Positions 13,778 through 13,816 of a stretch of DNA of 13,816 nt are shown piece after piece. The translations under genes and the position numbers were made by a program. How positions within the stretch are numbered: position 1 is the first letter of the stretch; each line of letters opens with the position of its first letter. This DNA comes from Candidatus Nanoarchaeia archaeon (GTDB taxonomy: Archaea > Nanoarchaeota > Nanoarchaeia > SCGC-AAA011-G17 > JAFCDX01). The DNA lies in assembly GCA_028717785.1 (NCBI GenBank), contig JAQUND010000035.1, forward strand, positions 1 to 13,816. Direction: 5' to 3'. The notes below the pieces were generated by a model. It did not search any database. It saw only the letters and a program-made list of their open reading frames with translations, and was not told where the DNA came from.

Positions 13778-13786
13778 ATTATACCA
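13778..13786 (-). promoter_or_regulatory. Extended -10 promoter element, shared TATGGTAT(A/T)AT type (gene 13425-13760)
   Basis: The minus strand reads AATTTTATGG then TATAAT (13783-13778), 17 bases before the ATG. No good -35 is seen at 16-18 bases (GTACGG at 17), so activity would depend on the extended -10 or on an activator. The ribosome binding site AAAGGAG begins about at the expected transcript start. Confidence 0.6.
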
Positions 13787-13792
13787 TAAAAT

Positions 13793-13816
13793 TTATTGAA
13801 CCGTACTAGTTTCTCC
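13793..13816 (-). CDS. Possible 3' end of an upstream gene
   Basis: One minus-strand frame from the window edge reads G-E-T-S-T-V-Q and stops at TAA (13795-13793), 32 bases before the next start codon. That spacing suits the end of a preceding gene followed by a promoter. A second frame also stays open through this short stretch, so the call is weak and no function can be suggested. Confidence 0.35.
   Translation of the reverse strand, partial: GETSTVQ

Noticed and set aside
1..13816. Alternative genetic code with stop reassignment, as in some large gut phages
   Set aside because: TAA, TAG (for example the polymerase, the 2691 gene and the 13425 gene) and TGA (exonuclease) all terminate genes at positions where the next gene's start or ribosome site is correctly placed.

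Overview
This window looks like part of the DNA-replication and recombination region of an AT-rich tailed bacteriophage, or possibly a phage-derived element. Every supported gene lies on the minus strand, so transcription runs from high to low coordinates. Genes are packed with gaps of about 7-22 bases or overlaps of 1-17 bases, and most have a strong AAGGAG-type ribosome binding site. TAA, TAG and TGA all end genes, so the standard code (table 11) fits. Strong Shine-Dalgarno sites and low GC suggest a low-GC host, perhaps Bacillota. That is inference, and nothing here fixes the host. No tRNA, rRNA, integrase, transposase, CRISPR array or virion structural gene was recognised.

In transcription order, the first block (13816 down to 8942) holds the possible tail of an upstream gene, a helical 111-residue protein, a RuvC-type Holliday junction resolvase, a stand-alone TSCPD-domain protein (a domain otherwise known at the C-terminus of B12-dependent ribonucleotide reductases), a 130-residue unknown, a 340-residue largely disordered unknown, a coiled-coil protein whose C-terminal part resembles GreA, and a calcineurin-like metallophosphoesterase with an N-terminal HTH-like segment.

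A 127-base gap (8815-8941) then carries three promoter-like elements. The second block (8814 down to 3718) has a coiled-coil protein, a small protein resembling sigma region 4, a DEDDh 3'-5' exonuclease, a 90-residue unknown, and a 1206-residue C-family (DnaE-like) DNA polymerase whose PHP metal site is degenerate. Polymerase and exonuclease probably form a two-gene replicase with proofreading in trans.

The third block (3716 down to 1) opens with a near-consensus sigma-70 promoter driving a small exported subtilisin-like protease, an unexpected cargo in a replication block. It is followed by a 90-residue unknown with two tandem start sites, a 253-residue unknown, a gp32-like ssDNA-binding protein with a 12-fold SQPV linker repeat, a helical protein in the position of a recombination mediator, a small basic protein, and the start of a further gene cut by the window edge.

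The core genes (polymerase, exonuclease, SSB, resolvase, phosphoesterase) read as a phage-encoded replication and recombination set. Control appears layered. Two promoters have good -35 and extended -10 boxes (3688-3716 and 8908-8936). Three sites share an intergenic TATGGTAT(A/T)AT element 16-18 bases before a start codon, with poor -35 boxes. The best leads are the subtilase cargo, the shared promoter element, the duplicated translation start, the stand-alone TSCPD protein and the SSB repeat.
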